A stretch of DNA of 64,000 nt. Source: Henckelia pumila (lineage: Eukaryota; Streptophyta; Magnoliopsida; Lamiales; Gesneriaceae). The stretch is taken from contig NC_133122.1 in NCBI RefSeq assembly GCF_033568475.1, positions 18,842,206-18,906,205 of the forward strand, written 5' to 3'. The position numbers and the translations under genes are program-made. Under the pieces are notes generated by a model. The model did not search any database and was not told the DNA's origin. It worked only from the letters and a program-made list of their open reading frames with translations. Position 1 is the first letter of the stretch, and every line of letters begins with the position of its first letter. Below are positions 37,984 through 52,347 of this stretch, one piece after another.

Positions 37984-38049
37984 TCTTCTCCTCAACAAAG
38001 AAAAGTATGAGTTAACGAATAATATTAAGTCTGAATATTTAACCTAAAG
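37984..38049 (-). promoter_or_regulatory. Leader stem, 3' arm
   Basis: This segment is complementary, with scattered mismatches, to 30824-30887 near the other end of the viral copy. In the viral RNA the two would pair into a long stem that closes the leader. The first downstream ATG (37969) lies 14 bases past the arm. Confidence 0.65.
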
Positions 38050-38060
38050 CTTTGATACCA
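38049..38060 (-). other. Primer binding site for initiator tRNA-Met
   Basis: The minus strand reads TGGTATCAAAGC, one base off the TGGTATCAGAGC consensus complementary to the 3' end of initiator tRNA-Met. It lies 180 bases before the coiled-coil ORF. This is where minus-strand DNA synthesis starts and defines the conventional position 1 of the viral genome. Confidence 0.75.
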
Positions 38061-38164
38061 TTTTTGCAGATGATTCGAGTACCATAATTGAGCACAAACA
38101 TTGCATAAATGGAGTACATAAATGCATAAATTGGGTACAAGAATTAAACATTGGATTTGACCAA

Positions 38165-38270
38165 GTTTGGTGGTCCTATGGAGTTTTAAGAAAGAATTTT
38201 TATTGTAGGGATTTATAAAAAAGTTAGGTTTGGGTTTAGGGATTTATTCACAATTGACTCATTTTTAATG
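38165..38270. repeat. Inverted flank repeat right of the endogenous virus
   Basis: This segment matches, with gaps, the inverse complement of 30360-30470 on the other side of the virus. Shared blocks include CCCAAAC, TCCCTACA and a GGACCAC/GGTCC region. It may be a degraded terminal inverted repeat of a host transposon, or two unrelated copies of one family. Confidence 0.4.
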
Positions 38271-39701
38271 TTACATAAATATATACAGTACATAGATATA
38301 TAAATATATTTTGTATAATTAAATAACATAAAAATTTAATACTAACTCATGATAAAATTTCATGCATAAAAATCTCATGTCTGATATACTCACATATTAA
38401 TTCTTCTCATCAATCCATGTAACGTAAACATAAGTATGAAAAATCTAAAATCCATGCAAATTTAAACTTCAAAACCCATAACTGTGAAAATATTAAAACA
38501 TGTGCGAAAATAAATGTTTTAACTCCAAAAACCACTGAACATAAATTGAGCATCGGTCACGGGTGCTAGCCGCCTGGAAGCTCATACATCCTCACCACCA
38601 GTCAGAGCCACTTGCTCATCAACATATTCTTGCTCACCTGTGCCATTTAAGTCTAGTGAATCTAGAGACTCGGCACGCTCTATCCAATAATAACAACATG
38701 AAAATCACATGCAATGCAAGCACATAACTCATACTATATACGTATATAAAACTCATGTATGCATGCATTCTCTTAAAAATTTGTGAATCATTACTGAATC
38801 ATAATCATATACTGTTTTATAAACCTTATCATAAGCATAATCATATCATAAGTTGGATCGTCATACATAATAACATATGACATGTAATAAACTTAAACTT
38901 TCATAAAGCTTGCATCATTGTCGTGTGACCGTGACATATTTGATTGATCAATCCATGAACCACATACGTAGAGGTGGGATCTCCACCTCTTATGTCTCTT
39001 CACCAGGCTTACCTCGGATCCATAGGCGCGTAACATAATTATATGGAAAGGCAATCGGGCCCCAGTATCCCGACTCATAGTCCCATAAACATATGGGAAG
39101 GGCTCCGAGCCTAGACATCTCATTTCCAATCCCGTAATTGTCACACGTACACTTCAACTTTATTAAAATATTATTACATGCCCAACAAAATTCATAAAAT
39201 ATTTCTTTCATGATGCATGATCTTAAAATTCCTTCATAACTTCATCTTTACATAAAGATTTGCCCGTAAATATATATTTAATTATTTTTCATAAAATCAT
39301 ACTTATACATAAAAATACATGCATGAATTAAATATATATTTAAGGACTATTTATTTTTCATATACTTGTTCGATCTGCTGACCCCCTTAGACTTAAGCTC
39401 ATACATTCATGGACTGGCCCAACAACTGAATCTAGGCTCATTAACACTTAGCTCATCTTATTAGCCCAATATATATTTAGTTAGCTCATTAACTTAAATT
39501 TTAGCCCAAATAAATTATTCAAGTCCAATAGCACCTAATCTAACCCATTAAATTTCTTAACCCAATAAGACTTGGCCCAATAATTCTCATGGACTACTAG
39601 ACCCATAAAAATTAATATGCTCACTTAAATAATTAACTAAGCCCAACATATAAAATCTACTAACTCATTTAATTATTCAAGCTAACCCAAATCCATTAAA
39701 T

Positions 39702-39881
39702 CATAACTTAAACTCTTAATCAAAAATTCAAAATAAATTTAAATACCTGAGCCCAACTAATATAACCCGAACCCAGGCCCAACTAGCTTGACATAACTTA
39801 AACTCTTAATCAAAAATTCAAAATAAATTTAAATATCTGAGCCCAACTAATATAACCCAAACCCAGGCCCAACTAGCTTGA
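39702..39881. repeat. 90-bp tandem duplication
   Basis: Two copies (39702-39791 and 39792-39881) differ at only a couple of positions. This is a recent duplication inside the LTR-type element. Confidence 0.85.
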
Positions 39882-41053
39882 CCCACCATATTTTTAAACC
39901 CGACCCGGACCCATAAACCCGAGCCCGGCCCGCCTAAAGCCCAAAATCAGAAACATAATATGTGCAGCTTCCCTGCAGCGACCAGCAGCCCTTTGAGGGC
40001 TTCCGCCGGCAGGACCTTCCCAGAGTCTTGCTGGTCCTAACCATCCAAACCCCGCTCTGGTTCGTGGCCTTGCATGTAGCATCCGAGCCCTCTTCCTCTA
40101 AACCCTATTCTGTGCGACCAAGGCGACTCTTTTTTGTTCCTGTTTTGTTTCCAAGCAAGACCAGGCTCAAAAAACCACCCAAATCGACCCTAGGGACCCG
40201 AACTCAGACCCCAAGCCATGAGTAAGCAGACTAGAATGAATTGAGAAACTTGATGGAAAAGCCATGAAAATGTGAGTTGTTCATGAAAACTTGGATGATC
40301 TTCATTTAAAAACACATATAACATGAAAGATTAGACATATCATGTTTCTCTTTAAAAAAAATAGACATATCATGTTAAAATCAGTGTAATAAAACTTAAA
40401 TGGTGAGCAAGGACGGATTTGAATGTGCCTTAGCATAGATTTCAATCAAAAATACAATACCGATGCGTAGATTGTCCTTCGGGACAAACGGGATGTCAAA
40501 GCCTTGATTTTTCTTCAAAAAAATCGTGAAGTGTGTGAACAGTGAAGGGGAAGGCTGCTGAAAATCTAAGAGTGGCGGCTGAGAGGGTGAAACGTGATGG
40601 AGGGGAAGGAAATGAGATCAAAACTTTTATTTGTTTGTGTATAGAATGGGCGGGTTTTGTTAAATAAATAACCAAGTTTAAACACAACTAAGCCCACTAA
40701 ATAATCTGATGCAAGCCATTGTGGCACACGCATGCGTGTCCAATAAATATATAATTTGATAAAAAAAACTCCAACTTGATGAAGTGCCGTCAGAGGCAAT
40801 TTTAATTTGACAGTGAAAAAAAATGGAAGATAATGAAGGAGGTTGACATGATAGTTTTTTTGGGAGGGCAGGGGTATAATCGGAAAATTTAAGAAAAATT
40901 ACCATGATACCAAAAGGAATTTTTCTAGGGTATGCACACTTAATAATATAGTAAAGATAAACTATAATTTTCGTAATAATAAGTTGTGAGCTTTTGAAAG
41001 CATTTTAAAAGCCCTTAAAATGGCTTATTCTTGTGAAATTTGGGGTTTTATAC

Positions 41054-41054
41054 G

Positions 41055-41110
<56 letters not shown>
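41054..41110. repeat. CA/TA microsatellite
   Basis: A (CA)n run is followed by (TA)n, inside the LTR-type element. Confidence 0.9.
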
Positions 41111-41432
41111 AACTATTATTTTATGAAAATAAAATCTTAAAATAATAAATATGACTCTTGAAAACCTTATTCAAAAATTTTGGATGAAAATCTTCATCTC
41201 GTTCGTCCACAGTCCCGTCTACGCGATCGAAAATTGACTTTTCTAAAATAAATTCATAAATTTCATAATAGGTAGTTAAATGCTAAAATAAAATTTAAAT
41301 CATGCAAATACTTCACATAATTCACATAATAGCACGTAAAATCATTTAACCCTCTTTTCTTTAATTTAAATAATTATTTTTTCCTAATTATGCATGCGAG
41401 TTTACGTGAGAAAATTCCGGCCGGGCGTTACA

Positions 41433-41900
41433 AAAATATTTTCTCGTGTAGTTAAGAAAATTCTTTTCATGTGGTGCATGATTGAATTAGTAGCTATTTT
41501 GATTTGCTTTAGATGGATGTGACAACAATATTATTCATTAATGAACTAGAGAAAGAGGGTTGTATGAAACATTAAGGATTCTAGTGTGTGTGAGTATTTA
41601 ATATTTAAAGCTATATAGATTGAAACAAGCCTTACATTAGTGGTATTCAAGGTTTCTTGATGTTTTCTCTTCATTGAGTTTTGTTGAGAACATGATGAAC
41701 CATTATGTATACCAAAAAGTTAATGGGAGCAGAATTTATTAGAAAAATATCAAAGTAATCTAGTTATTGACCACTAGAAAGCTGCAAAATTTTTACCATC
41801 ATGGTACATACTAAAGATTACATTCTTATATTGTATAGACGAATTGACAATTTGAAAGTGATTTATTACTTTCATTATGGAGTTTATGTTCTTTATTATT
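41433..41900 (+). pseudogene. Ty1/copia reverse transcriptase remnant
   Basis: This is the continuation of the copia element at 29048-30094. Blocks corresponding to the FSxV region (41439-41455), the MDV motif (41513-41521), LKQA...WY (41619-41650) and the following Tyr-Gln-Lys block (41705-41720) are in order but with stops and small shifts. The lost stretch between the two halves is short, so the insertion fell in the copia pol gene. Confidence 0.7.
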
Positions 41901-42133
41901 TTGAAGCACCTTTGTATGGTGTATATTGAAGAGTTTCATTTATGAGCTTAGAATTGTGAATTATATGTCTAAACCATTAAGATTGTATTGTGACAATTAT
42001 AAGAAAAAAAAAAGTAATATAGATAATGCGTTCTAAACTTTAATTTAAATTATTGTGCAAAGATTTTTTTCCTTTTATATTTGGACTTTTCTCTATTTCA
42101 TTATTTTTTTCATTTACCATCCCGTTTTTTTAT
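41901..42133. other. AT-rich spacer
   Basis: No gene or RNA is recognised. It may hold the decayed end of the copia element. Confidence 0.4.
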
Positions 42134-42213
42134 TAAATCACATACAAAACATTTGATTCGTCTTTTTTTTGGCAAAAATAAAAATAAAAATCTCAAGCAC
42201 AATAATCGATCAA
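42134..42213 (+). repeat. Direct repeat bracketing the isolated array copy (left)
   Basis: It matches 44313-44391: both contain ATCACATACAAAACATTTG and CTCAAGCACAATAA. The two are about 2.18 kb apart, close to one array unit. Confidence 0.8.
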
Positions 42214-42223
42214 AACATTAATC

Positions 42224-43939
42224 TTCTCTGGACTCGCCCGTTTGGTTTTGATGGATAAAATTATCCTCATAATTTCTTATGGTATTGAACTTGATATTGA
42301 AAAGGATAAGAAAATACAAAAATATTTCAATATTATCCACATTTAAGAATATATTTCAATTTTATCCAAAATTATACTCATATCACTCCTAATTCCCAAA
42401 ACAAAAAAAAAAAAAAATTGGTATCTTGTGATCCATGAGACGGGTTCAAACCCACATATATTTACAATAAAGAGTAATAATTGTCATAAAAAGTAACTGA
42501 ACCACCTATATACAATAAAGAATAATAGTTGTCATAAAAAGTAATATATTATCACGGTGACTCAACTAGGGGATCCATATCATAAAATTTACCCGCTGAT
42601 TGAAACCGTCTCACAAGAGTTTTTGTGAATCCGTTTCACAAAATTTACCCGTTCAAAAGTTTTTTTTCACTTATAAAATACTAAAATCGTTTTATAAATA
42701 TATGTCCAAAGAGAACCTTAATAATCTGACGCTCACAAACTATAATTCGTGATAATTATATAACTCAAATCTTTTAAACCGTTACAATAATCTAACATTC
42801 AATTTTGAGAGATTCCTCTTAAGATATTACGCGCATAATTAAACATTTGTCATTCACATCGATCCTGTGTCAAATAATGGAAATCCAAAAGCAATATGCT
42901 AGCTAGGAGCCCTAAAGGATTTTTTGACAAATGTTACTACAAGACTTTTTTTCTCCTTATAAATACACTCTCCATCCCTGTAATATTCCACATGCAACAA
43001 TTTACTTCACAACAATGGAATGCAAATCTCAAAAATCATCCCTTAGACATATATATGTATATATATCAATAATTATGTGTAGTTTTTCTAAAAATATAAT
43101 TTTATCATGTCATATTTCGGTGTTTCACATTCTCGTCTCCTTTCTGAATTCATCATAACATGGGGGTTATCCATTCGTGGCTTGTTCTGACAAGGGTTTC
43201 TTCCGGGTTCAACTCTACAAAGGACCGCCACAAGAAGGTCAATGGTCGTACACGGCCACCCTATACGCCGGCTGCCTTCCGTGTCTTCTGGCTAAGGCAG
43301 ATACGAAGGAGAGGTCATCTAGTGGTTCCTACACCAGGTCGAGCCACTCATCATCGACGCCACCTATACTAAGGCGTACCAATCGACGCTATATGCACTT
43401 CCGTCTGTCTGATGAAACCTCCACCAGCCATCGTGCCAGTGGAGACGACGCATGGGTGTGATGCCGTCAAGCGGAAGGATCTATTCGAGGGCTTGAGTTT
43501 TATTTTTGTAATGAAAAATAATGTTTTACATAAAAATAATAATAATTTTTGTATGAGTAGATTGGATTACGATTCGTCTCACAAAATTGACCCCTGTTTG
43601 TGTTTAGATTTTATATTGACCCCTGTTTGTGTTTAGATTTTACTTTTTAAAATTGTTTATATATATATTTCACTTTTTCGCATTTGCGTTACTATCTAGA
43701 TTTGATTAAAACATCGAATTTTATTAAAAAAGTATTATTTGAATGGTTAAGAATTCAAACCTAATCATATATATAGCGCATAGAGACGATTGATGCTTGT
43801 AAGGTTTAACAGCAACAGCTCTATTTTAATGAGATGAATTGGAAAATATATAAATTCGTGTATTAAGCAAAAACCTCCAATTAATGGAGAAAAATAAAAT
43901 CAAATAATCAATCAATATTATTTAGATCTATTTATAATT
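42224..43939 (+). repeat. Isolated diverged copy of the array unit
   Basis: It is collinear with the array units from the GACTCGCCCGTTTGG phrase through the TATA box (near 42956), the GC-rich block (43160-43480), the short TA tract and the AAGAATTCAAACCTAATC segment. It resembles unit 13 most and shares its right flank and the adjoining MITE. Its GC-rich block has its own one-base insertion, so the small frame is broken here too, although its C-terminal half stays open to 43461. Confidence 0.88.
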
Positions 43940-44110
43940 AAAGAGATAGTTTCTCGGATCTTTATTCATTATGCGGGTCAGACACACTCATATTTAAAAT
44001 AAAAAGTTATACTTTTAACATAAAAAATAATACAATATTATGAGCGACCCAATTAAGTAATTCGTCTAACAAAATTTACCTGTGAAAATATTTCACAACA
44101 ATTTTTATGA
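43940..44110. mobile_element. GTGAGAC-type MITE, second copy
   Basis: It is collinear with 28871-29040 but more decayed. The palindromic left end is reduced to AGATAGTTTCTCGGATC. It lies in the same context, right after an array-type unit, so it was present before the two copies separated. Confidence 0.6.
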
Positions 44111-44711
44111 TTGATAAAAGTGAATTTTAAATGGAGACGCCGATAAACAAAAGCGTACACATATATGTATTAATGTATGCACCGACGTGAGAAGTCATTT
44201 TGCTCCACTTGTCTTCCAAATCATGCTATATTTTATTCAAAAAAACTTTCATTTTGCATAAATTATTACAAATCAAACCCATACACACTAAACACTGTAA
44301 AACAAAAAACAATAAATCACATACAAAACATTTGATTCGTCTTTTCTTTTTTTGGCCAAAAAAAAAAATCTCAAGCACAATAAACGATCAACACAATTTA
44401 TGGTTGATTTTTTAAATATATATTTCAAGCACAAATTATAATCGAATGTTATCTTTGTCCTTTATTGTATTTTATTATGTTAAGAATTTTTCATAAAAAG
44501 GAGAGTATAATAGAAAATATTATTTCGAAGGAAAATGGGGTAATTTAAAGGTCAAAGCGAATAAAGAATGACACTAAAACGCATTCCTATAGAAACGCTA
44601 TATATAAAAATTTACACCACTCAGCAAGGTTTATTCTTTCAAGTGTTAGCATTGAAGATACCCATTCATTTGTGTTATATGCATTCTCTTGTGTGGTACA
44701 CTTTCTCAATG
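44111..44711. other. AT-rich spacer downstream of the kinase
   Basis: It contains the second bracket of the direct repeat (44313-44391) and the presumed 3' untranslated region of the kinase. No other gene is seen. Confidence 0.5.
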
Positions 44712-46431
44712 TCAAGAAACCTTCGATAGTTTTGATAACCATGCACTAATCAACGATCCACCGTCTCGAATTTCGCCTGTATCGTTGGCTTCCTTGGATG
44801 TTTTCATCTGATCTTTAGTTAGCTGAGGATTGGCAGTAGCAGATGTGTCCACAACTTGTCTAACCATTTCAAGAACTTCGCTCATTTTTGGCCGTGTCTT
44901 CGGCTGTTTGGCCAAGCAACGATTAGCCACGAGAGAGAGTCTGTGTGCGGACTTAAGGATTTGCTTCCCTTCAAGCCTTGGATCCAATATATGCTTGAAC
45001 TTCTTGGCATCTGATAGGTATGGTTTCACCCATTCCAAGAGCTTCTGCTCGTTTTTGGGACGGTTTCGATCCAATGGGCGTCTGCCTGTGATGAGTTCAT
45101 ATAGAAAGACACCGTAGCTCCAAACATCACTTTTTGACGTGAGGTGGCCAGTTCGTATGTATTCAGGGGCTGCATATCCCATGGTTCCAACAACCTGGCG
45201 ATACATGATTTGTTATTGATGAAGTTTTGAACTAGATTAAAATTCAACACTATGACTCTTGAATTTATTTATTTTTTTTATCTTATTCGACTCAGATAAC
45301 AGAGACATGAGTCTAATGTGATTCAGCATATATACCGCAGTTGATATGTGCGTTAGTCCCTCTGGAGGTCCCAACCGAGCCAACCCAAAGTCCGATAGCT
45401 TAGAGTTCCACTGCTCATCTAGGAGAATGTTCGAAGCTTTGAAATCTCTAAAGATGATCTGAATACATACATATATATATAGAAGGAGACATTCTAGTGA
45501 GACAACAGACAACAAAATCGAGAACGATGTTAAGAAACCAAATAAATGACCTGAAAATCCATTTCTTCATGCAGATATGCTAAGCCCTTGGCAGCGTCCA
45601 GGGCGATACTCAGCCTCATAGCCCACGAAAGGGGCGTGGTTGAGTTAATTGATAAATGTTCTTCCACGCTTCCGTTAGGCATGTATTCATAAATTAGCAG
45701 CCGCTGCATTCCTCTTTCATCGTCCTCAGCGCAGTAGCCAATGAGCTTAACGAGATTCGGATGCTCAACAACACCAAGAACATTAACTTCTGTCACCCAT
45801 TCTTTGTGACCCTGTTAAGTAGTCTTGGTAAGTGTTTATTCACCATTATACACCAAGTTGGCGAAAAATTTCGTTAAGTAGAAACTGCAAGTAGTGATAA
45901 AGAGGCAGCTTGAATTTATCGGCAACCGTTGCTTGCCAACAACCACAGCATTCACATACTAAGATAGGATTGATACTACAACACTAATATTGTTGATATA
46001 AATCGAGAAAACTCGCAAGTAAATTTACAAAAAGTGTATGAAAGAGGAGAACAGACCTGCAACCCTCTTTTACCGAGCTGTTTTACAGCCACTGCGTGTT
46101 TCTTGGCTGGATCTTCGGAGCATTTCATGAAGCCCTTATAAACAGACCCAAATCCACCCTCCCCGAGTTTGGAAGAGAGACTAAAACTTTTTGTCATTTG
46201 TTTCAGCTCCGGAAAAGTAAACAGCCTGAGACCATTCGGTCTCTCGTACAAATTCGGCAACTGCGTTTGGCCTCTAGACTTGGTGCTATGATTTGATCCA
46301 CTCGTAGAATTAAGTCCAGATTCAGTCTGTTTCCCCTGTTCATGATCGGTGAATGAGGACTGAACCGAATTTAGCCTTGGAGTCTGTGGCTCCCTATTTC
46401 TCCATCTATTGAAGAACTGGAAGCATTTCAT
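44712..46431 (-). CDS. Receptor-like cytoplasmic kinase, RLCK-VII (PBL19/20-like)
   Basis: Four exons: 46057-46431, 45551-45811, 45336-45458 and 44712-45194. They join to 413 residues with GT-AG introns and in-phase junctions. The N-terminus MKCF has a Cys that could be acylated for membrane binding. The kinase domain shows the P-loop [11 protein letters not shown] (residues 91-101), catalytic Lys (about 117), FRDFK (215-219, an RD-type loop), DFG (235-237) and APEY (262-265). Lengths and motifs match the RLCK-VII group around PBL19, PBL20 and PCRK1, which relay signals from immune receptors; that role here is inference. A GTG-led upstream extension exists, but MKCF is the family start. Confidence 0.9.
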
Positions 46432-48684
46432 GGTTTTATATGTTTGTAGCACCACTCCCTGAAAATTCGGGCAATAATTATAAACTAAGATAAAGGATCC
46501 AACTTCAGAAACAAGTGCTAATATCAGGAAACAGGCTACACATTTAAAAGCTTATATCAAACAACATGATCAAATAGAAGCATTGGTTAGCAAGATGGAT
46601 CCCACAAGGGAAACTGGGATATCGCCCCCTTTTTTTCCAAATGAACATATATTTCTCCAGGCTGAAAACCAAATGCATCCCAAGCTCTGTGATTTTTTTT
46701 AGGTGAAGTGGGTTTGAATGGCCAAACAGAAATCCCTTCAAGTTAAACTCGTCAAACGAAGCAGAGGAGGAAAGGGCGAGGCCAACAACACAAAAAAATT
46801 TATAATTTTCTAATTTAAAAAATAATAATAATAATAATAATAAAAAGAAAATCGAGGCTTTTGGAGCTTCCATTAACTTTGATACTTTTCAAGAAACGAT
46901 CACGAGGAAAATCCAAGAACACCAAATCAAATTCTGGACCACATTTTTGGAGAAGATCGTACCTTTTTGTCTGTCTGTAATCTGATGATGACCGTAACTG
47001 AGATTCTCGATGGCTTTAAGTATGTAAAAAAAAAGACAGAAAAATCGAAGGCGGAAGACTTAATTGGTGGTCAGTGAAATGAGAGTCTTCCACGGTGCAA
47101 CTTGCTCGTTGAAGTCTTCTTCTGTCTTTGACGCAAAAAGAGCCGATAACTCATCCCAAACAAAAGAATCAAAGTCAAACCTTAGTGTTGTCACCCCACT
47201 AATGTCCTTTCTATGGTCTCCCAGTCGTGTGAACTGGTTTACAAATACATACATATCATATCTTGGGATTGCTTCATGTTACAAATCTTATCAATAATAA
47301 AATAAATCAGATATTATGTGACATACAGTCTTGAATCTTGATAAATCTAGTTTAAATTACTGGTCTTTTCACTTGTATATCTGTACTTGTGCAGATATTT
47401 AGACGTATCACGTTCTAATCTTTTGCGTTCTCTGTCTCTTTTATCTGCATACTTGTGTTATTGATGATATACGTACATCATAGTATGTATGTATGTATGT
47501 ATGTATGTATCATATTTTATTTATTTTCTGTTTTTTGGTTATTCGCACATGCATGTGATGGCAAGCGTAACCAGTTGTAGAAATGAGAAAAGACAACTGT
47601 TTGTGAATTTGAATTATCAATTTCTTTTGTTGAAAAAATAGATTTTTGCAACAAAAATATGACGTCAAACAAATTTCTCCATCAAACTAGAAAATTTATG
47701 TTGGCATCCAGTCAGAGCTGTTTATATAATTAGCTTCGAAGGGTTTGGACTAATGGGTCCACTCAAAATTGGCTAAAACCTAACCTGGCGACTATGACAA
47801 AGGGACTAGGATTGCTACACATCATTGCCCTAATCAATCCTTTCGATTTCAAGTTGTTAGCTTCCAAGAAATGACACGGTGGGAGGACCCACACCCAATG
47901 GATCTGCATTATTCATTTGGTGCGAGAATCACATCGGTGTGACCTAAAATCTTTCCTAAACTCAAGAAAATGCATCAATGTCCGAATCGATCGATAAAGT
48001 TTTTGGCCATGTGATCTCGCTCTATGTTTCTGTATTTTATCACCTCCTAATGGATTTTACTCTGCCCATCATTCTTGACTAGCCATATAACAAGTCGAAC
48101 TAGTGCTCTGATCGGAATATTAATGCTTGACTAGATGAGACGCCGGTGTGCTCGTTTGATAGAAGTGTCAATAGTTGGGCCACATTTTTAACGCTTAAAA
48201 CCATGAATGTATTTGTTGGGACTTGGATACGAAATAGTATCCAAAATGTTCAGTTTCCGATTTCCCCTTTTGGAATCTAGAATCGCAATAATTAAATCTC
48301 AAAACCAAAACCATTGACGTTAAAACTATGATGAGAGAGGTAATCAGATTAGCAGTTATGAGTCTTTACTTCTCTTGGTCGATATATAATATGTACATAA
48401 GCCGCCAGCAACACAAATTTATTATTATAACAAAAACAATATATTGTAGATAAATAAGTTATAAGCGATATGCTGGTACAAATACAATCACATGATATTA
48501 AATATGAATTCCCTCGGCAAAATAGTTGTAAAACAATGCTATTAAGAGAATCTTACATGATTTTGGGGCATTTAAAATCCCTTGTAAACAAGAAACCATG
48601 CCAAATATAGGTAAATTAAAAATTAATAACTTTCTCAAAAAAAGCAAAATTCGAAAAAGGATTGAGGGTGATTCATGTGAAATT
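46432..48684. other. Spacer: kinase 5' region and ADK 3' side
   Basis: It holds the presumed 5' untranslated region and promoter of the kinase (an ATT microsatellite near 46818-46843), a GTAT microsatellite (47483-47510) and otherwise AT-rich DNA. A 64-codon ORF on the minus strand (47060-47254) has an ordinary amino-acid mix but no recognised family. It may be a gene fragment or chance. Confidence 0.4.
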
Positions 48685-52255
<3,571 letters not shown>

Positions 52256-52337
52256 TTAACTGAAATGCGCCTGGCTTTTGGCTTCCGGTTGAGGAATACA
52301 AATGAATGGAGTAGGGCTGGTATGCAGAGGGTGAAAC

Positions 52338-52347
52338 ATATATATAT
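52338..52347 (-). promoter_or_regulatory. Candidate ADK TATA box
   Basis: A TATATATATA run on the minus strand lies about 100 bases upstream of the ADK start codon, a usual distance. It could also be a simple repeat. Confidence 0.35.

Larger units (their letters stand above)
30510..38090 (-). mobile_element. Endogenous pararetrovirus (Caulimoviridae), nearly complete
   Basis: About 7.6 kb with viral sense on the minus strand. The order is tRNA-Met primer site (38049-38060), leader end, small ORF, coiled-coil ORF, capsid, movement protein, small ORF, protease/RT/RNase H, transactivator, promoter and leader start. Capsid upstream of movement protein with a separate transactivator recalls cavemo- and solendoviruses rather than caulimoviruses; this placement is inference. 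The copy is linearised within the leader, next to the primer site. It carries four in-frame stops (three in the pol ORF, one in the transactivator) and no obvious large deletion. Outer limits are approximate. It is an old genomic copy that cannot make the full protein set as it stands. Confidence 0.88.
38280..41432 (-). mobile_element. LTR-type element fragment, right end at 41432
   Basis: Read on the minus strand, the sequence begins at 41432 with TGTAACGCCCGG, a typical plant LTR start, and immediately beyond it the copia remnant resumes. The body is AT-rich, holds many short GGGCC/TTGGGC-like motifs (39400-39960) and lacks coding domains, so it could be a long LTR or a large non-coding derivative. 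The left limit is not visible. AAAAT occurs at both outer edges of the block (30090-30094 and 41433-41437), but the left edge does not show the expected TG. Confidence 0.4.

Noticed and set aside
46544..46873. 109-residue minus-strand ORF with a poly-Leu stretch
   Set aside because: The Leu run is a translated ATT microsatellite in the kinase 5' region.
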